Below, in pieces: positions 51,753 through 61,581 of a stretch of DNA of 64,000 nt (position 1 is the stretch's first letter; each line of letters opens with the position of its first letter). The stretch comes from Oscillospiraceae bacterium (lineage in GTDB: Bacteria; Bacillota; Clostridia; Oscillospirales; Ruminococcaceae), in NCBI GenBank assembly GCA_017521325.1, contig JAFXCV010000051.1, positions 17,978 through 81,977 on the forward strand, read 5' to 3'. The position numbers were made by a program, and so were the translations under genes. The notes beneath the pieces are model-generated. The model saw only the letters and a program-made list of their open reading frames with translations. It did no database searches and was not told the origin of the DNA.

Positions 51753-52604
51753 TTATCCCTTGCGGACAACTCGTGACAGATGGCGCAGGTTTTCAAATTT
51801 CGGCTTGAATTTGTGATAAACCTGCTTGGTTCTCTGACCGTCACGGTAGTAGCGTGCCAGTGCATTATTGAAGGATACCAGATCATCGGATGTGTAGATG
51901 ATCTCGCATACCCTGCTGACCGCTTCCTCATCCGCATTCTTCCCCAACAGATTGCGCACCGTGTTGCTGTACTGCACCGTGAAAATCGGTGCCGGCAGAT
52001 CCTGTGCAATCTCCTGCGCCTGCAGCGGTGCAGAAAACATCTCCTCGGGCATTGCCATGGGAACCGGCAGTTCCTCCTCTTCTGCCGGAACTGCATAGCG
52101 GTTGCACAGCATTGCAAAACTCTCTTCCGGAGTTTCTCCTGTGATCTGCTCCTGCAGCGATGTCAGAAATGCATCGTATGCAGGCGGATTTTCACTTTCT
52201 TCCTCAGGCGGCTCCATTGACGCTGCAATGGAGGGAATCACCTGAAATACAGCTTCTGCGTCAGGAATATAGTTCCTGTAGAAATCCGTACCCAGCAGAA
52301 AATCCTTGTCCTTGCTGACGATGTACAGCGCCTCGGTGCTTTTGCTTCCGATCAGAAAGCCTGCGAACATCATCAGCTGGATATCCAGCGCATTTTTCAC
52401 CGGATCGCCGTTCTTGACGCTTACGGAAACCTCGTCCAGCTCCACCTTTGCTTTGCACGCAATGAGCTGGCGGTATAAGCCGAATGTCAGACCGCAGCGG
52501 TTCTGTGTGTAGAAAATATGCAGCGTGTCCTCCTCTGTCAGCTGTTCGATGCCCGTAAGTCCCTCAATATAGACGTTTTCATAGTCAACCAGATAAATTG
52601 CCAT
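51753..52604 (-). CDS. NYN/PIN-like nuclease-fold protein
   Basis: A 283-aa protein. The N-terminal ~110 residues resemble a NYN/PIN-like domain: IYLVDYENV (Asp7, Asn10), NALDIQLMMFAGFLIG (Asp74), and YIVSKDKDF (Asp99, Asp101) give the expected acidic residues. The C-terminal ~170 residues are an acidic Pro-rich linker and a helical domain ending KPKFENLRHLSRVVRKG. It may cut or bind RNA. ATG 52604 follows GGGGAGG by 7 nt; in-frame codons upstream lie in the leader. Confidence 0.78.
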   Translation of the reverse strand: MAIYLVDYENVYIEGLTGIEQLTEEDTLHIFYTQNRCGLTFGLYRQLIACKAKVELDEVSVSVKNGDPVKNALDIQLMMFAGFLIGSKSTEALYIVSKDKDFLLGTDFYRNYIPDAEAVFQVIPSIAASMEPPEEESENPPAYDAFLTSLQEQITGETPEESFAMLCNRYAVPAEEEELPVPMAMPEEMFSAPLQAQEIAQDLPAPIFTVQYSNTVRNLLGKNADEEAVSRVCEIIYTSDDLVSFNNALARYYRDGQRTKQVYHKFKPKFENLRHLSRVVRKG

Positions 52605-52630
52605 TGTTTCACCTCCCCGTAATGATTTGC

Positions 52631-52690
52631 GTAAGGATTCCATAGAATCCTTACAATGGTATAAAAAAACACTTGCAAGGAAATGCAAGT
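52631..52690 (-). promoter_or_regulatory. Attenuator-like leader of the NYN gene
   Basis: On the minus strand the transcript should start near 52700. First comes a 7-bp stem (ACTTGCA/TGCAAGT, 52671-52690) followed by seven T (52669-52663), a complete intrinsic terminator about 35 nt after the start. Then a 10-bp perfect hairpin (GTAAGGATTC, 52631-52654) ends about 12 nt before the RBS. Confidence 0.7.
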
Positions 52691-52706
52691 ATTTTTTTAC
52701 ATCTTT

Positions 52707-52735
52707 ATTATAGCATATTTCAGCCGGCTTGTCAA
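52707..52735 (-). promoter_or_regulatory. Promoter of the NYN gene
   Basis: TTGACA (52730-52735), 17 bp, TATAAT (52707-52712) on the minus strand. Confidence 0.85.
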
Positions 52736-52814
52736 GGTTGGATACCTTGCGCATTTGATACAATGATCTGTTGTATCAACAACGGAACGTTGCTTTTTGC
52801 CAAAATAAAATTGT

Positions 52815-52843
52815 TTGCATTCAACGGAAAATTGTGTTATAAT
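52815..52843 (+). promoter_or_regulatory. Promoter of the Xre-GH44 operon
   Basis: TTGCAT (52815-52820), 17 bp, TATAAT (52838-52843). Confidence 0.75.
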
Positions 52844-52917
52844 GGTTTTAATGAGAAAATCCGGAGTTTCTCATCCATCCTGACACAATTTGTGGTTGCA
52901 GATGAAAGGGGGATATC

Positions 52918-53832
52918 ATGAATTCTCAATTCAGCAAGAATCTTGCGAAATTCAGAAAAAGAAGCGGTCTGACGCAGGTGCAGCTTGCTTCCAGATTGAA
53001 CGTCACGCCGCAGGCAGTCTCCAAATGGGAGAACGGCAGCCTGCCGGATACCGAATTTCTGCCGAAGCTTGCCGGTATTTTAGGTGTTTCGATTGACGTA
53101 CTCTTCGATCTTTCCGATGAACGAAAAACGGAGGATCTTGAACAGATGATCTCAGACAGGGTACGGCAGACACCGCCCGAAGAGCGTGCGGATCTGATCA
53201 TGCAGCTCTTTTATGCAGCAGCGTCCGCTTACCATGACTACAAACTATCCCCACCCAAATATCCCGAAAACCTGGAGCTGGAAACCTATGCCGAGCTGAA
53301 AACAGATTATGAGGCTGCAATTGCAAGGCTCAATGAGGACATGAAGTATTTCTGTTTTCTGAAGATCCCCGAAAACGGCATTGACAGCTATACACAGGCA
53401 ACGGATGCGATGGTACATCTCTTCCGTACGCTGGCGGATAAAGACGCAATTACCATTATCCACTATCTCGGAAGTGCACATCGCAACAGAATGCAGTCGC
53501 TTGAATACATTTCAAAACAGGTCGGGCTTCCCCTCGACCGTGTCCGCAAAGTAATGGACAACCTTGACAGACTCGGTTTTGTCTGGCGTGTTTCAGCGGA
53601 AATCACAGATACGCCTTCTATCATATACGGTTACAGCTACAATACAGTTCTTGCATCCATTCTTGTTCTTGCAAAGTCCACGACCAACTACATCAAATTT
53701 CTTGATCTGTATGTTGATACTTATACACAGGGCCCGTTCCGCAGCAAGGCTGCACGGGATTCGGCACCTGTTCCGCAAGCCCCATTATGGGACAGCACCG
53801 ATGATACGGAATCAAATTCTAAGGAGGAGTAA
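52918..53832 (+). CDS. Xre-family regulator with C-terminal winged-helix region
   Basis: A 304-aa DNA-binding protein. The N-terminal helix-turn-helix (~8-63) shows GLTQVQLASRLNVTPQAVSK. The middle is helical, and ~195-235 (SLEYISKQVGLPLDRVRKVM) looks like a second winged helix. The stop lies 2 bp before the GH44 ATG, so the two are cotranscribed. It probably regulates this cellulase, perhaps with other fibre genes. GGGGG precedes ATG 52918. Confidence 0.85.
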   Translation: MNSQFSKNLAKFRKRSGLTQVQLASRLNVTPQAVSKWENGSLPDTEFLPKLAGILGVSIDVLFDLSDERKTEDLEQMISDRVRQTPPEERADLIMQLFYAAASAYHDYKLSPPKYPENLELETYAELKTDYEAAIARLNEDMKYFCFLKIPENGIDSYTQATDAMVHLFRTLADKDAITIIHYLGSAHRNRMQSLEYISKQVGLPLDRVRKVMDNLDRLGFVWRVSAEITDTPSIIYGYSYNTVLASILVLAKSTTNYIKFLDLYVDTYTQGPFRSKAARDSAPVPQAPLWDSTDDTESNSKEE

Positions 53833-53834
53833 TT

Positions 53835-56195
53835 ATGAAAAAATGCAAAGCTTTTCTGGCAGCAGCGCTTGCAATGACCGCTGCACTTTCCACACCTTTT
53901 ACCGCTCTGAGTGCGGCAGGAGATGATAACATGGACATCAGCATTGACCTTGGTGCCGAAACCAAGGAGATCAGCCCCTATATCTACGGCATTAACCAGT
54001 ATGGCAACCAGAAGAACTACACACAGGTGTCTGTCAACTCCATAAGACAGGGCGGCAACCGTATGACCGCCTACAACTGGGAGAACAACGCCTCCAACGC
54101 AGGCTCCGACTGGAAGTACAGCTCCGACAACAATCTGTCCAATTCCGATGATCCTGCCGACTGCGCACAGGTGCTCTCGAAGGAAGCCGAAACCTACAAT
54201 ATCGCTTACAAGCTGACCACACTCCAGATGGCAGGCTATGTGGCTGCCGACAAGGACGGCCCTGTTTCCGAAGAAGAATCCGCACCCTCTGACAGATGGA
54301 ATGAAGTGGTTCTGACAAAGGGAAGCGAATTTGCCGATACGCCCGATCTTACCGACGGCAAGGTGTATATGGATGAGTATGTCAACTACCTCATCAACAC
54401 ACTGGGCGATTCCACAACAGCAACCGGTATTCAGGGCTACAGCCTTGACAATGAGCCGGCACTCTGGCATCACACCCACAGCCGCATCCATCCGAAGCAG
54501 GTAACCATCAAAGAACTGAGCGAAAAGTCCGTGGAAATGGCAACTGCCATCAAGAAGCTTGATCCTAAGGCAGATGTGTTCGGTCCTTCCCTGTTTGGCT
54601 ACATGGCATATGTATCTCTTGCCGATGATGACAGCAGCAACGAGTGGGAAACCATCAAATCCGAGAACAACTACCACTGGTATCTCGACTGCTATCTCGA
54701 CCAGATGAACAAGGCATCCGAAGAAGCCGGCGTTCGTCTGCTCGACGCTCTGGACATTCACTATTATTCCGAAGCCAGAGGTCAGTGCCGTGTGACGGAA
54801 TGCACCGACAGCTCCCACACGGATTGTATCAAGGCAAGACTCCAGTCCGTACGTTCTCTTTATGAGGAAGGCTTTGTTGAAGACAGCTGGATCGGTCAGT
54901 GGGGCAAGGAAAATCTTCCGATTCTCCCGAATGTACAGGCATCCATCGACAAGTATTACCCCGGCACGAAGCTTGCGATCACCGAATACAATTTCGGCGG
55001 CAATGATGTAAGCGGCACCGTCGCCCATGCTGAGGCACTCGGCTGCTTTGCAGATGCAGGTGTTTATCTCGCAACAATCTGGGGCGGCAATGCCTACCAG
55101 TTCTCCGCAATCAATCTGTACACCAATTATGACGGAAAGGGCAGCGCATTTGGCAACATGCTCGTTCCTACAAAGACGGAGGATGTTTCTCTGTCAAGTG
55201 CCTATGCCTCCATTCAGGATGAGGATCAGGGCACGGTGACAGCAATGATCACCAACAAGGATCTGGAAAATGAGGAAAATGCAGTCATCACCCTGAAAAA
55301 TTCCGATGCCACCTATGAGGCAGCCGCTGTTTATGCGGTATACGGCGATTCTTCGGACATCCGCCTGATCGACATCATCGACAAGGTGGAGGGCAATGTA
55401 GTAAATGTTACACTGCCTGCATGCTCCGCAGCAATGGTTGTCATCACGGATGATGCATCCGATTTTGAAGGTCTGGAGCTGTTCGATCCCGATAAGCTCG
55501 TACAGAAAACAGAAACCTTTGAGGACATTGAAACTATGATCAACGGAAACGGCTTTGTCGAGGTGCCGATTTCCGATCCCGAGCATCTGGTAAGAATCGA
55601 CATCACCGGCAATGTGACTTCCGAGGCAGGTTCCAGCTGGGCAACTGCCGGCTGCGCTGTCTGCATGAATGCAGAAACAGCGGACGGCGAAGGCTTCTGG
55701 ACCTACAAGGACTTCTCTCTGGCACTTGGCAGCGGTGTTTCCGCTTCCGTCGATTTTGACGGAATTCTCCTCAACGAGGATGTTCCGGTGGAAGCGGTCA
55801 TTGCAGACGGAAAGGTAGAACTGCAGAAGTGGTGGGACGCTTCCGAAAAGAGCGACACGGGCGGTGAGGATGTTGTAAACCTCGAAATCACCAAGGTTGT
55901 CGTTGTGTACGAATATGAAAACACGGGCGAAGAGCCTACGGAGTCCGAAAGCAAGCCCACAGAAGGTGAGCAGCCGACAGACGACGTGAATTACGGCGAT
56001 GTCAACTGCGACGGCACGGTGGACATCCTTGATGTCATCCTGCTCAACAGAAATCTGCTGGGCATGGCGGATCTGACAAAGGAAGGCAAGGCGAACGCCG
56101 ATGTCGATCTCGACGGAAAGCCCGCACCGGCGGATTCTCTGAACATTATGAAATACCTTGTCAAGCTTATTGAAAAGCTCCCTGTTACAGAATAA
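53835..56195 (+). CDS. Secreted GH44 endoglucanase/xyloglucanase with dockerin
   Basis: A 786-aa exported enzyme. A signal peptide covers ~1-28. The GH44 domain (~33-545) has acid/base Glu207 (GYSLDNEPALW) and nucleophile Glu384 (AITEYNFGG). A ~150-residue beta-rich module (~555-705) with WTYKDFSLALGSG is a likely carbohydrate-binding module. A TESESKPTEGEQ linker leads to a type I dockerin (~717-780, GDVNCDGTVDILDVILLNRN and ADVDLDGKPAPADSLNIMK) very close to that of the GH26 enzyme. AAGGAGG lies at the end of the preceding regulator gene. Confidence 0.92.
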   Translation: MKKCKAFLAAALAMTAALSTPFTALSAAGDDNMDISIDLGAETKEISPYIYGINQYGNQKNYTQVSVNSIRQGGNRMTAYNWENNASNAGSDWKYSSDNNLSNSDDPADCAQVLSKEAETYNIAYKLTTLQMAGYVAADKDGPVSEEESAPSDRWNEVVLTKGSEFADTPDLTDGKVYMDEYVNYLINTLGDSTTATGIQGYSLDNEPALWHHTHSRIHPKQVTIKELSEKSVEMATAIKKLDPKADVFGPSLFGYMAYVSLADDDSSNEWETIKSENNYHWYLDCYLDQMNKASEEAGVRLLDALDIHYYSEARGQCRVTECTDSSHTDCIKARLQSVRSLYEEGFVEDSWIGQWGKENLPILPNVQASIDKYYPGTKLAITEYNFGGNDVSGTVAHAEALGCFADAGVYLATIWGGNAYQFSAINLYTNYDGKGSAFGNMLVPTKTEDVSLSSAYASIQDEDQGTVTAMITNKDLENEENAVITLKNSDATYEAAAVYAVYGDSSDIRLIDIIDKVEGNVVNVTLPACSAAMVVITDDASDFEGLELFDPDKLVQKTETFEDIETMINGNGFVEVPISDPEHLVRIDITGNVTSEAGSSWATAGCAVCMNAETADGEGFWTYKDFSLALGSGVSASVDFDGILLNEDVPVEAVIADGKVELQKWWDASEKSDTGGEDVVNLEITKVVVVYEYENTGEEPTESESKPTEGEQPTDDVNYGDVNCDGTVDILDVILLNRNLLGMADLTKEGKANADVDLDGKPAPADSLNIMKYLVKLIEKLPVTE

Positions 56196-56258
56196 TACGA
56201 ATCCTGCAAAGTATCACCTGATTGCACTGCAGGTATACGATAAACTGCGCAAAAAGAA

Positions 56259-56296
56259 GCATCCCCCATTTCAATTGGGGGATGCTCTGCTTTTTC
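56259..56296 (+). terminator. Terminator of the Xre-GH44 operon
   Basis: GCATCCCCC (56259-56267) pairs with GGGGGATGC (56277-56285), followed by TCTGCTTTTTC. Confidence 0.85.
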
Positions 56297-56514
56297 AAAA
56301 AAGTATTATTTCACTTAAATTTGCCCCACCTCCGGCATGTTATAATATCAAGTGCAACAGTTAACAAAAAAGAAATGGCTTCAGGTCAACCAAAGGCGCA
56401 AAATGAAGTAACCACACAAACACTGCACGGAGGTTGACATGGTGCCATACAATCATTTTCATGTCACGAACGTGAATTTCGGAAAATGCGTAAAGAAAAA
56501 TTTAATCGAAACCC
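56297..56514 (+). other. Spacer before the thiamin operon with doubtful short frames
   Basis: A TATAAT lies near 56341. ATG 56376 opens a 20-codon frame (MASGQPKAQNEVTTQTLHGG). The end of that frame is GGAGG, which precedes ATG 56439, opening a 39-codon frame that runs through the thi promoter. I do not believe either is a gene on present evidence. Confidence 0.3.
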
Positions 56515-56543
56515 TTGCATTTTTCAAAATAATGGTGTATAAT
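56515..56543 (+). promoter_or_regulatory. Promoter of the thiamin operon
   Basis: TTGCAT (56515-56520), 17 bp, TATAAT (56538-56543), about 20 nt before the riboswitch. Confidence 0.85.
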
Positions 56544-56562
56544 AAAGATACAATTTAACAGA

Positions 56563-56682
56563 CGGGAGCTTGTGTTACAGGCTGAGAGGAAGGTATGACC
56601 TTCGACCGATAACCTGATTTGGATAATGCCAACGTAGGGACGACTGTAAAGCACTGACGCTTGCACGTCGGTGCATTTTTTA
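56563..56682 (+). promoter_or_regulatory. TPP riboswitch with terminator platform
   Basis: The aptamer (56563-56645) has the conserved blocks GGGAGCTTG, CTGAGAGGAAGG, ACCTGATTTGGATAATGCCA and CGTAGGGA. Downstream GCACTGACG (56651-56659) pairs with CGTCGGTGC (56666-56674), then ATTTTTT: an intrinsic terminator. Binding of thiamin pyrophosphate should favour termination and switch off thiC onward. Confidence 0.96.
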
Positions 56683-56768
56683 TGCATGAATTTCGGAAGC
56701 TGTCCTTTTCGGCAGCTTCTTTTTTATTTCCGTCTGTTTTATTGAAATTAAATTTACGGAGGGAAGCT

Positions 56769-58067
56769 ATGTACAAAACACAAATGGAAGCGGCAAGAAA
56801 AGGAATCATCACAAAGGAGATGGAGATTGTGGCGAAAAAGGAATATCGCACCGCAGAGGAAATCCGTGAGCTTGTGGCAAAAGGACAGGTTGCAATCTGT
56901 GCAAACAGGCTGCACACAGCACTCGACCCGAATGGTATAGGCTCCATGCTTCGCACAAAAATCAATGTTAATCTTGGTGTATCAAGAGACTGCAAGGACT
57001 ATGACAATGAAATGGAAAAGGTTATGGCAGCAGTGAATATGGGTGCGGAGGCAATTATGGATTTGTCTTCGCACGGCAATACACAGCCATTCAGGCAGAA
57101 GCTTGTTGCGGAATGTCCAGCAATGATTGGAACTGTTCCCGTTTATGACAGCGTGATTCACTATCAGCGTGACCTTGCAACACTCACAGCCAAGGATTTT
57201 ATTGACGTAGTACGTCTGCACGCTGAGGATGGTGTTGACTTTGTTACACTTCATTGCGGCATCACTCGCAAAACCATTGAGCAGATAAAGCAGCATAAAC
57301 GTAAGATGAACATTGTTTCTCGTGGAGGCTCACTTGTATTTGCGTGGATGAGCATGACTGGCAACGAAAACCCATTTTATGAGTATTACGATGAAATTCT
57401 TGATATCTGCCGTGAATATGATGTTACCATTTCTCTGGGTGATGCCTGCCGTCCGGGCTGTCTTGCAGATGCAAGTGATGTTTGTCAGATTGAGGAACTT
57501 GTTCGCCTTGGCGAGCTGACCAAAAGAGCATGGGCAAAGGATGTACAGGTAATGATTGAAGGGCCGGGACATATGCCGCTCGACCAGATTGCAGCAAATA
57601 TGAAAATACAGCAGACAATCTGCATGGGTGCGCCGTTCTATGTACTTGGTCCGCTTGTTACGGACATTGCCCCTGGATATGACCATATTACCTCTGCAAT
57701 CGGCGGCGCTGTTGCAGCGGCATCAGGTGCTGCATTCCTTTGCTATGTGACACCTGCGGAGCATCTTGCACTTCCGAATGTTGAGGATGTAAAACAGGGT
57801 ATTATCGCTTCAAAAATTGCCGCTCATGCCGCAGATATTGCAAAGCATATTCCTCATGCAAGAGATATTGATGACAAGATGGCTGACGCACGAAGAACCT
57901 TTGACTGGGACAAACAGTGGGAGTGCTCCATTGACCCTGAAACCGCAAAGAAAATCCGTGATGACAGAAAGCCTGAAATTGAGGAAAGCTGTTCAATGTG
58001 CGGAAAATTCTGCGCTGTGAGAAGCATGAACAAGGCACTCGAGGGCGAGTACATTGACATTTTGTGA
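56769..58067 (+). CDS. thiC: Phosphomethylpyrimidine synthase
   Basis: A 432-aa radical SAM enzyme converting aminoimidazole ribotide to hydroxymethylpyrimidine phosphate. The C-terminal cluster motif is [12 protein letters not shown] (CX2CX4C). [24 protein letters not shown], and [20 protein letters not shown] are family motifs. It is the short (~430 aa) clostridial form. ATG 56769 follows GGAGGG; the upstream in-frame ATG 56661 lies in the terminator stem. First gene of the riboswitch-controlled operon. Confidence 0.96.
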   Translation: MYKTQMEAARKGIITKEMEIVAKKEYRTAEEIRELVAKGQVAICANRLHTALDPNGIGSMLRTKINVNLGVSRDCKDYDNEMEKVMAAVNMGAEAIMDLSSHGNTQPFRQKLVAECPAMIGTVPVYDSVIHYQRDLATLTAKDFIDVVRLHAEDGVDFVTLHCGITRKTIEQIKQHKRKMNIVSRGGSLVFAWMSMTGNENPFYEYYDEILDICREYDVTISLGDACRPGCLADASDVCQIEELVRLGELTKRAWAKDVQVMIEGPGHMPLDQIAANMKIQQTICMGAPFYVLGPLVTDIAPGYDHITSAIGGAVAAASGAAFLCYVTPAEHLALPNVEDVKQGIIASKIAAHAADIAKHIPHARDIDDKMADARRTFDWDKQWECSIDPETAKKIRDDRKPEIEESCSMCGKFCAVRSMNKALEGEYIDIL

Positions 58068-58076
58068 GGTGATGAG

Positions 58077-58274
58077 ATGATTAAAATAAACGGAGAAAAT
58101 GTAGAAAATACCAAAGGAAAAAATGTTGCACAATATCTTACCGAAAACGGCTATGATATCAAGCGTGTTGCGGTTGAGCTGAACGGAGATATTCTGCCGA
58201 AAGTGGAGTTTAACAGCACTGTTCTTCAGGACGGCGACTGCGTTGAAATTGTCAGCTTTGTAGGAGGCGGCTAA
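58077..58274 (+). CDS. thiS: Thiamin sulfur carrier ThiS
   Basis: A 65-aa ubiquitin-fold protein carrying sulfur as a C-terminal thiocarboxylate for the thiazole ring. The required diglycine is in VSFVGGG. It lies 9 bp after thiC and 1 bp before the thiF start. The RBS GAGGTGATGAG precedes ATG 58077. Confidence 0.94.
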   Translation: MIKINGENVENTKGKNVAQYLTENGYDIKRVAVELNGDILPKVEFNSTVLQDGDCVEIVSFVGGG

Positions 58275-58275
58275 T

Positions 58276-58902
58276 ATGACAAAGGAAGAATGGTTTGGTG
58301 CCCTTAAACGGCGGCACGGAGCAGATTTACAGCAGAAAATTTCATCGTCCAGCGTTGCTGTCTGCGGGCTTGGCGGACTCGGCTCTAATGTGGCGATTTC
58401 TCTTGCGAGGTCAGGCGTTGGAAAGCTTATACTGATTGACTTTGATAAGGTGGATCTATCCAATCTCCACCGTCAGCAATACAAGATTTCGCAGCTGGGA
58501 ATGTACAAAACCGAAGCGATGAAGCAGGCACTTTCCGAGATTGCTCCTTACTGCAATGTCATAACACATACAATAAAGCTCACAGAGGAAAATCTGTCGC
58601 TGCTTGCTGATTGCAATATCGTGTGCGAGTGCTTTGACAATGCCGAATGCAAGGCTATGCTTGTGAATGGAATTGCGGAGCGTTATCCCAATAAATACAT
58701 TGTTGCAGCTTCGGGAATGTCGGGACTGCATACGGGCAACACGATAACCACGAAAAAACTCGGTAAATGGCTGTATATCTGCGGTGACGGAACGAGTGAT
58801 GTTGCTGATGACGGAACGCTTTTTGCTCCGAGAGTTATGCTTTGCGCCGCACATCAGGCAAACACTATTCTGCGTATTATCGCAGGAAAATTAGATGTAT
58901 AG
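58276..58902 (+). CDS. thiF: ThiS adenylyltransferase ThiF (short clostridial type)
   Basis: A 208-aa E1-like enzyme that adenylates Thi[21 protein letters not shown] binds ATP, and [15 protein letters not shown] is the family motif. It is shorter than E. coli ThiF and lacks the zinc-binding C-terminal part, as in the family 2 form (TIGR02354). AGGAGG inside the end of thiS precedes ATG 58276. Confidence 0.94.
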   Translation: MTKEEWFGALKRRHGADLQQKISSSSVAVCGLGGLGSNVAISLARSGVGKLILIDFDKVDLSNLHRQQYKISQLGMYKTEAMKQALSEIAPYCNVITHTIKLTEENLSLLADCNIVCECFDNAECKAMLVNGIAERYPNKYIVAASGMSGLHTGNTITTKKLGKWLYICGDGTSDVADDGTLFAPRVMLCAAHQANTILRIIAGKLDV

Positions 58903-58915
58903 AAAGGAATTCACT

Positions 58916-59683
58916 ATGGAAGATAAACTTATTTTAAGCGGGCATGAATTCAGTTCACGCTTTATTCTCGGTTCGGGCAAATATTCGCTTAACCTTATCG
59001 AAACGGCTGTCCGTGACGCAGGTGCGGAGATCATCACACTTGCGGTACGCCGTGCCAATACCAAGAAACAGGAGAATATCCTCGACTACATACCGAAAGG
59101 GGTAACGCTTCTTCCCAACACATCAGGCGCAAGAACAGCGGAAGAGGCAGTTCGCATCGCAAGACTTGCCCGTGAAATCGGCTGCGGTGATTTTGTAAAG
59201 ATCGAGATTATGCGTGATACGAAATATCTCCTCCCCGATAACAATGAAACGATCAAGGCAACAGAAATTCTTGCAAAAGAGGGTTTTGTGGTACTGCCGT
59301 ATATGTACCCTGATTTGTATGCGGCAAGAAATCTAATGAATGCAGGTGCAGCAGCAGTCATGCCGCTTGCGGCTCCTATCGGCTCGAACAAGGGACTTGC
59401 TACAAGGGAGTTTATTCAGATACTTGTGGACGAAATCGACCTGCCTGTCATCGTTGATGCAGGCATCGGCAGACCGTCGCAGGCTTGTGAGGCGATGGAA
59501 ATGGGGGCGGCGGCAATTATGGCGAATACCGCCCTTGCAACCGCAGGCGACCTTCCACTTATGGCGGCAGCATTCCGTCAGGCGATTGAAGCCGGACGAA
59601 AGGCATACCTTTCGGGACTTGGCAGGGTGCTGACAAGAGGTGCAAGTGCATCCGACCCATTGACAGGCTTTTTAAGGGATTGA
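58916..59683 (+). CDS. thiG: Thiazole synthase
   Basis: A 255-aa (beta/alpha)8 enzyme joining deoxyxylulose phosphate, dehydroglycine and ThiS sulfur. FVKIEIMRD holds the Schiff-base Lys, [14 protein letters not shown] and [11 protein letters not shown] bind phosphate. ATG 58916 follows AAAGGA by about 7 nt; an in-frame ATG at 58895 is inside the thiF end. Confidence 0.96.
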   Translation: MEDKLILSGHEFSSRFILGSGKYSLNLIETAVRDAGAEIITLAVRRANTKKQENILDYIPKGVTLLPNTSGARTAEEAVRIARLAREIGCGDFVKIEIMRDTKYLLPDNNETIKATEILAKEGFVVLPYMYPDLYAARNLMNAGAAAVMPLAAPIGSNKGLATREFIQILVDEIDLPVIVDAGIGRPSQACEAMEMGAAAIMANTALATAGDLPLMAAAFRQAIEAGRKAYLSGLGRVLTRGASASDPLTGFLRD

Positions 59684-59690
59684 GGTGCGT

Positions 59691-60944
59691 ATGGACAACA
59701 GATTTTTTGTAGACGGAGAGCATCTTTCGCCCTCTGCCCTTGAAAAGAAGCACCGCCTTGAAACCGATCCTGCAAGCCGTACCAATCACATGGAATATAT
59801 GAACGGTATGGAACAAATCAGATCCGATATCATGGAAAAGGTGCTGTCTGAAATGGATAGTTACGATTACACAAAATATACCGCAAAGGACGTAAAGTCG
59901 GCTTTGGAGCATGAAACATGCACAATCGAGGATTTCAAGGCATTATTATCCCCTGCCGCAGAGCCATTTTTAGAGCAGCTGGCGCAGCGTGCAAGACAGA
60001 CCACATCAAAGCATTTCGGCAACACGGTGTATCTGTTCACACCCCTGTATATTGCGAATTACTGCGAGAATTACTGCGTATACTGCGGTTTCAACTGCTA
60101 CAACAACATCCGCCGTATGAAGCTGAATATGGAGCAGATCGAGCGTGAAATGCAGATCATTCATGATAGCGGAATGGAGGAAATCCTCATTCTCACAGGC
60201 GAAAGCCGCAGTCAGAGCAATGTGGAATACATTGGAGAAGCCTGCAGGCTTGCTCGGAAATACTTCCGCATGGTCGGACTTGAAATTTACCCCGTGAATG
60301 TTGAGGAGTACCGCTACCTCCACGAATGCGGTGCGGATTATGTGACGGTTTTTCAGGAAACCTATGACAGCGACCGTTATTCGGATTTGCATCTTCTCGG
60401 GCATAAGCGTGTGTATCCCTATCGTTTTGACGCACAGGAGCGTGCGCTTATGGGCGGTATGAGGGGCGTTGCATTTTCGGCGCTTTTAGGTTTGTCGGAT
60501 TTCAGAAAGGACGCTTTAGCAAGTGCCTTGCATGTTTACTACCTGCAAAGAAAATATCCTCATGCTGAAATGTCCCTGTCCTGCCCGAGATTGCGGCCTA
60601 TCATCAACAACGACAAAATCAATCCCCTTGACGTTCACGAAACACAGCTTTGTCAGATAATCTGTGCGTACAGAATTTTCCTGCCCTTTGTGGGGATCAC
60701 AGTTTCATCAAGAGAAAGCGAAAGCTTCCGCAACGGCATTGTAAAAATTGCCGCAACAAAGGTTTCCGCAGGCGTTTCTACAGGAATTGGCGACCACGAA
60801 TGCAAATACGAGGGAAAGAAGACTGACGGTACGGAAGGTGACGAACAGTTCGAAATCAACGACGCACGTTCCCTTGATGTAATGTATGAAGACATAGCCG
60901 CAGAGGGGTTACAGCCCGTACTCAATGACTATCTCTATATGTGA
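59691..60944 (+). CDS. thiH: 2-iminoacetate synthase ThiH
   Basis: A 417-aa radical SAM tyrosine lyase making dehydroglycine for ThiG, the anaerobic alternative to ThiO. The motif is CENYCVYC (CX3CX2C). LTGESRSQSNVEYI and ARLR-like RLRPIINNDK follow. ATG 59691 is favoured over a GTG at 59685 in the same frame. It begins 7 bp after thiG. Confidence 0.95.
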   Translation: MDNRFFVDGEHLSPSALEKKHRLETDPASRTNHMEYMNGMEQIRSDIMEKVLSEMDSYDYTKYTAKDVKSALEHETCTIEDFKALLSPAAEPFLEQLAQRARQTTSKHFGNTVYLFTPLYIANYCENYCVYCGFNCYNNIRRMKLNMEQIEREMQIIHDSGMEEILILTGESRSQSNVEYIGEACRLARKYFRMVGLEIYPVNVEEYRYLHECGADYVTVFQETYDSDRYSDLHLLGHKRVYPYRFDAQERALMGGMRGVAFSALLGLSDFRKDALASALHVYYLQRKYPHAEMSLSCPRLRPIINNDKINPLDVHETQLCQIICAYRIFLPFVGITVSSRESESFRNGIVKIAATKVSAGVSTGIGDHECKYEGKKTDGTEGDEQFEINDARSLDVMYEDIAAEGLQPVLNDYLYM

Positions 60945-60951
60945 GGTGCTT

Positions 60952-61581
60952 ATGAAAATGCTTGATACAACATTGTATTTTATTACCGACAGCACGAATT
61001 TTACGGAAGCTGAATTTCTGTATCGTGTCGAAGAAGCCTGCAAGGGCGGTGTGACCCTTGTTCAGCTTCGTGAAAAGGAGTGTACAACAAGGGAATATCT
61101 TTCTCTTGCCGAGAAGGTACATAAAATCACAAGAAAATATGACATTCCGCTTATTATTGATGACCGTGTGGATGTTGCACTTGCAGTTGGGACGGAAGGA
61201 GTTCATGTCGGGCAGTCGGATATGCCTGTTGCAACTGCAAGAAAACTTATGGGAGATAATAAAATCGTCGGTGCAACTGCAAAAACAGTTCCGCAGGCTC
61301 TTGAAGCCTGCGGACAGGGTGCGGATTACCTCGGCGTGGGTGCTATCTTTCCCACAACGACAAAGGTGAAAACCGTGCTGACAAGCGTTGACACGCTGAA
61401 AGAAATCGTGAAGGCTGTTCCGATAAAGGTCAATGCGATCGGCGGTCTTAATAAGGACAATATTCACGTTCTCAAAGACAGCGGAATTGACGGTATCTGC
61501 GTAGTTTCTTCGATTATGAAAGCGGATAATCCATGCTTTGCCGCAAAAGAATTGCAGGAGGCATTTCATGAATTACAGTAA
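60952..61581 (+). CDS. thiE: Thiamin-phosphate pyrophosphorylase
   Basis: A 209-aa enzyme coupling pyrimidine diphosphate and thiazole phosphate. VQLREKECTTREYL, LIIDDRVDVALAVG, GVHVGQSDMP and GVGAIFPTTTK are all typical. ATG 60952 follows GAGGTG; 7 bp after thiH. Its end overlaps thiD by 14 bp. Confidence 0.95.
   Translation: MKMLDTTLYFITDSTNFTEAEFLYRVEEACKGGVTLVQLREKECTTREYLSLAEKVHKITRKYDIPLIIDDRVDVALAVGTEGVHVGQSDMPVATARKLMGDNKIVGATAKTVPQALEACGQGADYLGVGAIFPTTTKVKTVLTSVDTLKEIVKAVPIKVNAIGGLNKDNIHVLKDSGIDGICVVSSIMKADNPCFAAKELQEAFHELQ

Noticed and set aside
56439..56558. A 39-codon frame with GGAGG upstream of the thi promoter
   Set aside because: It runs through the TTGCAT/TATAAT promoter of the thiamin operon, has no homology I recognise and overlaps no conserved feature; chance is likelier.
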